Of a stretch of 7,411 nucleotides of DNA, positions 6,795 to 7,411 are shown one piece after another. Positions within the stretch are counted from its first letter, which is position 1. Every line of letters starts with the position of its first letter. A program made the position numbers and the translations under genes. The DNA is taken from NCBI GenBank assembly GCA_021781695.1, contig JAJXWG010000079.1:1-7411 (forward strand). Direction: 5' to 3'. The notes under the pieces were generated by a model. The model was not told the origin of the DNA. It made no database searches and saw nothing but the letters and a program-made list of their open reading frames with translations. This DNA comes from Pseudomonadota bacterium. Its GTDB lineage: Bacteria > Pseudomonadota > Gammaproteobacteria > Burkholderiales > Gallionellaceae.

Positions 6795-7411
6795 CTAGAC
6801 GCTGACCTTGACCGGCAATCCCAAAGCCGCGATACGGTTTGCAAAGCCTTGCAAGCTGGCTTCGGGCAAGGCCGATAAACGCGGAGCCTCAGCCTGCTGC
6901 GAGGGGCGCGCAAGTCCATACAGCAATACGCCCTGGAGTTGATGACCTTCGCCAAGCAGCGAGCCGATCAGGGCCAGATAATCGTCTTCATCCTGCCTTG
7001 AGGGCGACTTGCCATCCAATGCGAACCAGCAGGTTTGCAGCCAGGTCGGGCAGCACTTGATCGCCGAGATGAGATTGGCCCGCACCTTGTCCATGCGCAC
7101 CTGTGTGTCGTTGATTTGCATCATGCCGGCCTCGCTTGCACGATCGAGCTTGAACCACACTTCGCCGCTGATTTCCGCCAGCTCGATCAGCCCCCGCTGC
7201 ACCTTTTCCCGATATAACAGGCTGCCGTTGGTGATCAGCACGGTCTTGACCGATGCGGGTATCGCAAGCTCGGAACGAATCTCAGAGATAAGCTCAACGA
7301 CTTCAGGAAACTCCGCAGCACTGGTCGGCTCCCCGTTGCCTGACAGCGCGATGTCGTTGATGCGCCTGGCACCTTCCGGCACACGCTCCTGCATGAATTT
7401 GCCATGTATCA
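6795..7411 (-). CDS. Radical SAM protein, partial (N terminus beyond the window)
   Basis: The frame stays open to the right edge of the window, so the gene is cut. About 205 C-terminal residues are present, and no start is called, although ATG codons occur in frame. The SAM-binding GGEP-type motif is visible as SGNGEPT at about 7323-7343, followed by a VLITNGSLL strand about 25 residues later. This layout is typical of radical SAM barrels of the COG0731 (wyosine-synthetase-like) type. Later blocks include VWFKLDRASE, TCWFALDG and a C-terminal LPVKVSV. The CxxxCxxC motif that binds the 4Fe-4S cluster should lie upstream, outside the window, and cannot be checked. The substrate is unknown; the family assignment rests on the GNGEPT/ITNG pair. 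The stop lies 8 bp before the DUF3025 start, indicating an operon of radical SAM, DUF3025 and cNMP-binding genes. Confidence 0.85.
   Translation of the reverse strand, partial: IHGKFMQERVPEGARRINDIALSGNGEPTSAAEFPEVVELISEIRSELAIPASVKTVLITNGSLLYREKVQRGLIELAEISGEVWFKLDRASEAGMMQINDTQVRMDKVRANLISAIKCCPTWLQTCWFALDGKSPSRQDEDDYLALIGSLLGEGHQLQGVLLYGLARPSQQAEAPRLSALPEASLQGFANRIAALGLPVKVSV

Noticed and set aside
6085..6798. 237-residue plus-strand open frame opposite the DUF3025 gene
   Set aside because: The minus-strand protein carries clear family motifs; this frame does not.

Overview
The window reads as chromosomal DNA from a Gram-negative proteobacterium. Moderately high GC, proteobacterial-type GlgB and Pgi, an MlaF-type lipid-transport ATPase and a DUF3025 protein together suggest a betaproteobacterium, possibly of the Nitrosomonadales/Gallionellaceae kind. 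That placement is inference from family resemblance, not a database result. I see no rRNA, tRNA, insertion sequence, CRISPR array, phage gene or attachment site.

Layout. Positions 1-89 are a non-coding leader. On the plus strand, glgB (90-2252, glycogen branching enzyme) and pgi (2272-3903, glucose-6-phosphate isomerase) follow with a 19-bp gap and probably form one transcription unit. It joins glycogen branching to the hexose-phosphate pool. Everything after 3906 is on the minus strand and converges on pgi with only 3 bp between the two stop codons.

Read in its own direction from the right edge, the minus strand first carries three tightly spaced genes: the C-terminal part of a radical SAM enzyme (6795-7411, cut by the window edge), a DUF3025 protein (5929-6786), and a small stand-alone cyclic-nucleotide-binding-domain protein (5493-5897). 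After a roughly 140-bp intergenic region with a candidate promoter and inverted repeats comes a second pair. It consists of an MlaF-like ABC ATPase (4555-5352) and a membrane-anchored zinc-ribbon protein of unknown function (3907-4536).

The glycogen genes are ordinary and catalytically intact. The parts deserving attention are on the minus strand. The MlaF-like ATPase has tyrosine where the H-loop (switch) histidine is expected, has no mlaE/D/C/B neighbour in the window, and is paired with an unrecognised zinc-ribbon transmembrane protein. The radical SAM/DUF3025/cNMP-binding trio is a compact possible operon whose joint role I cannot name. Nothing here amounts to a demonstrated new system; these are leads.
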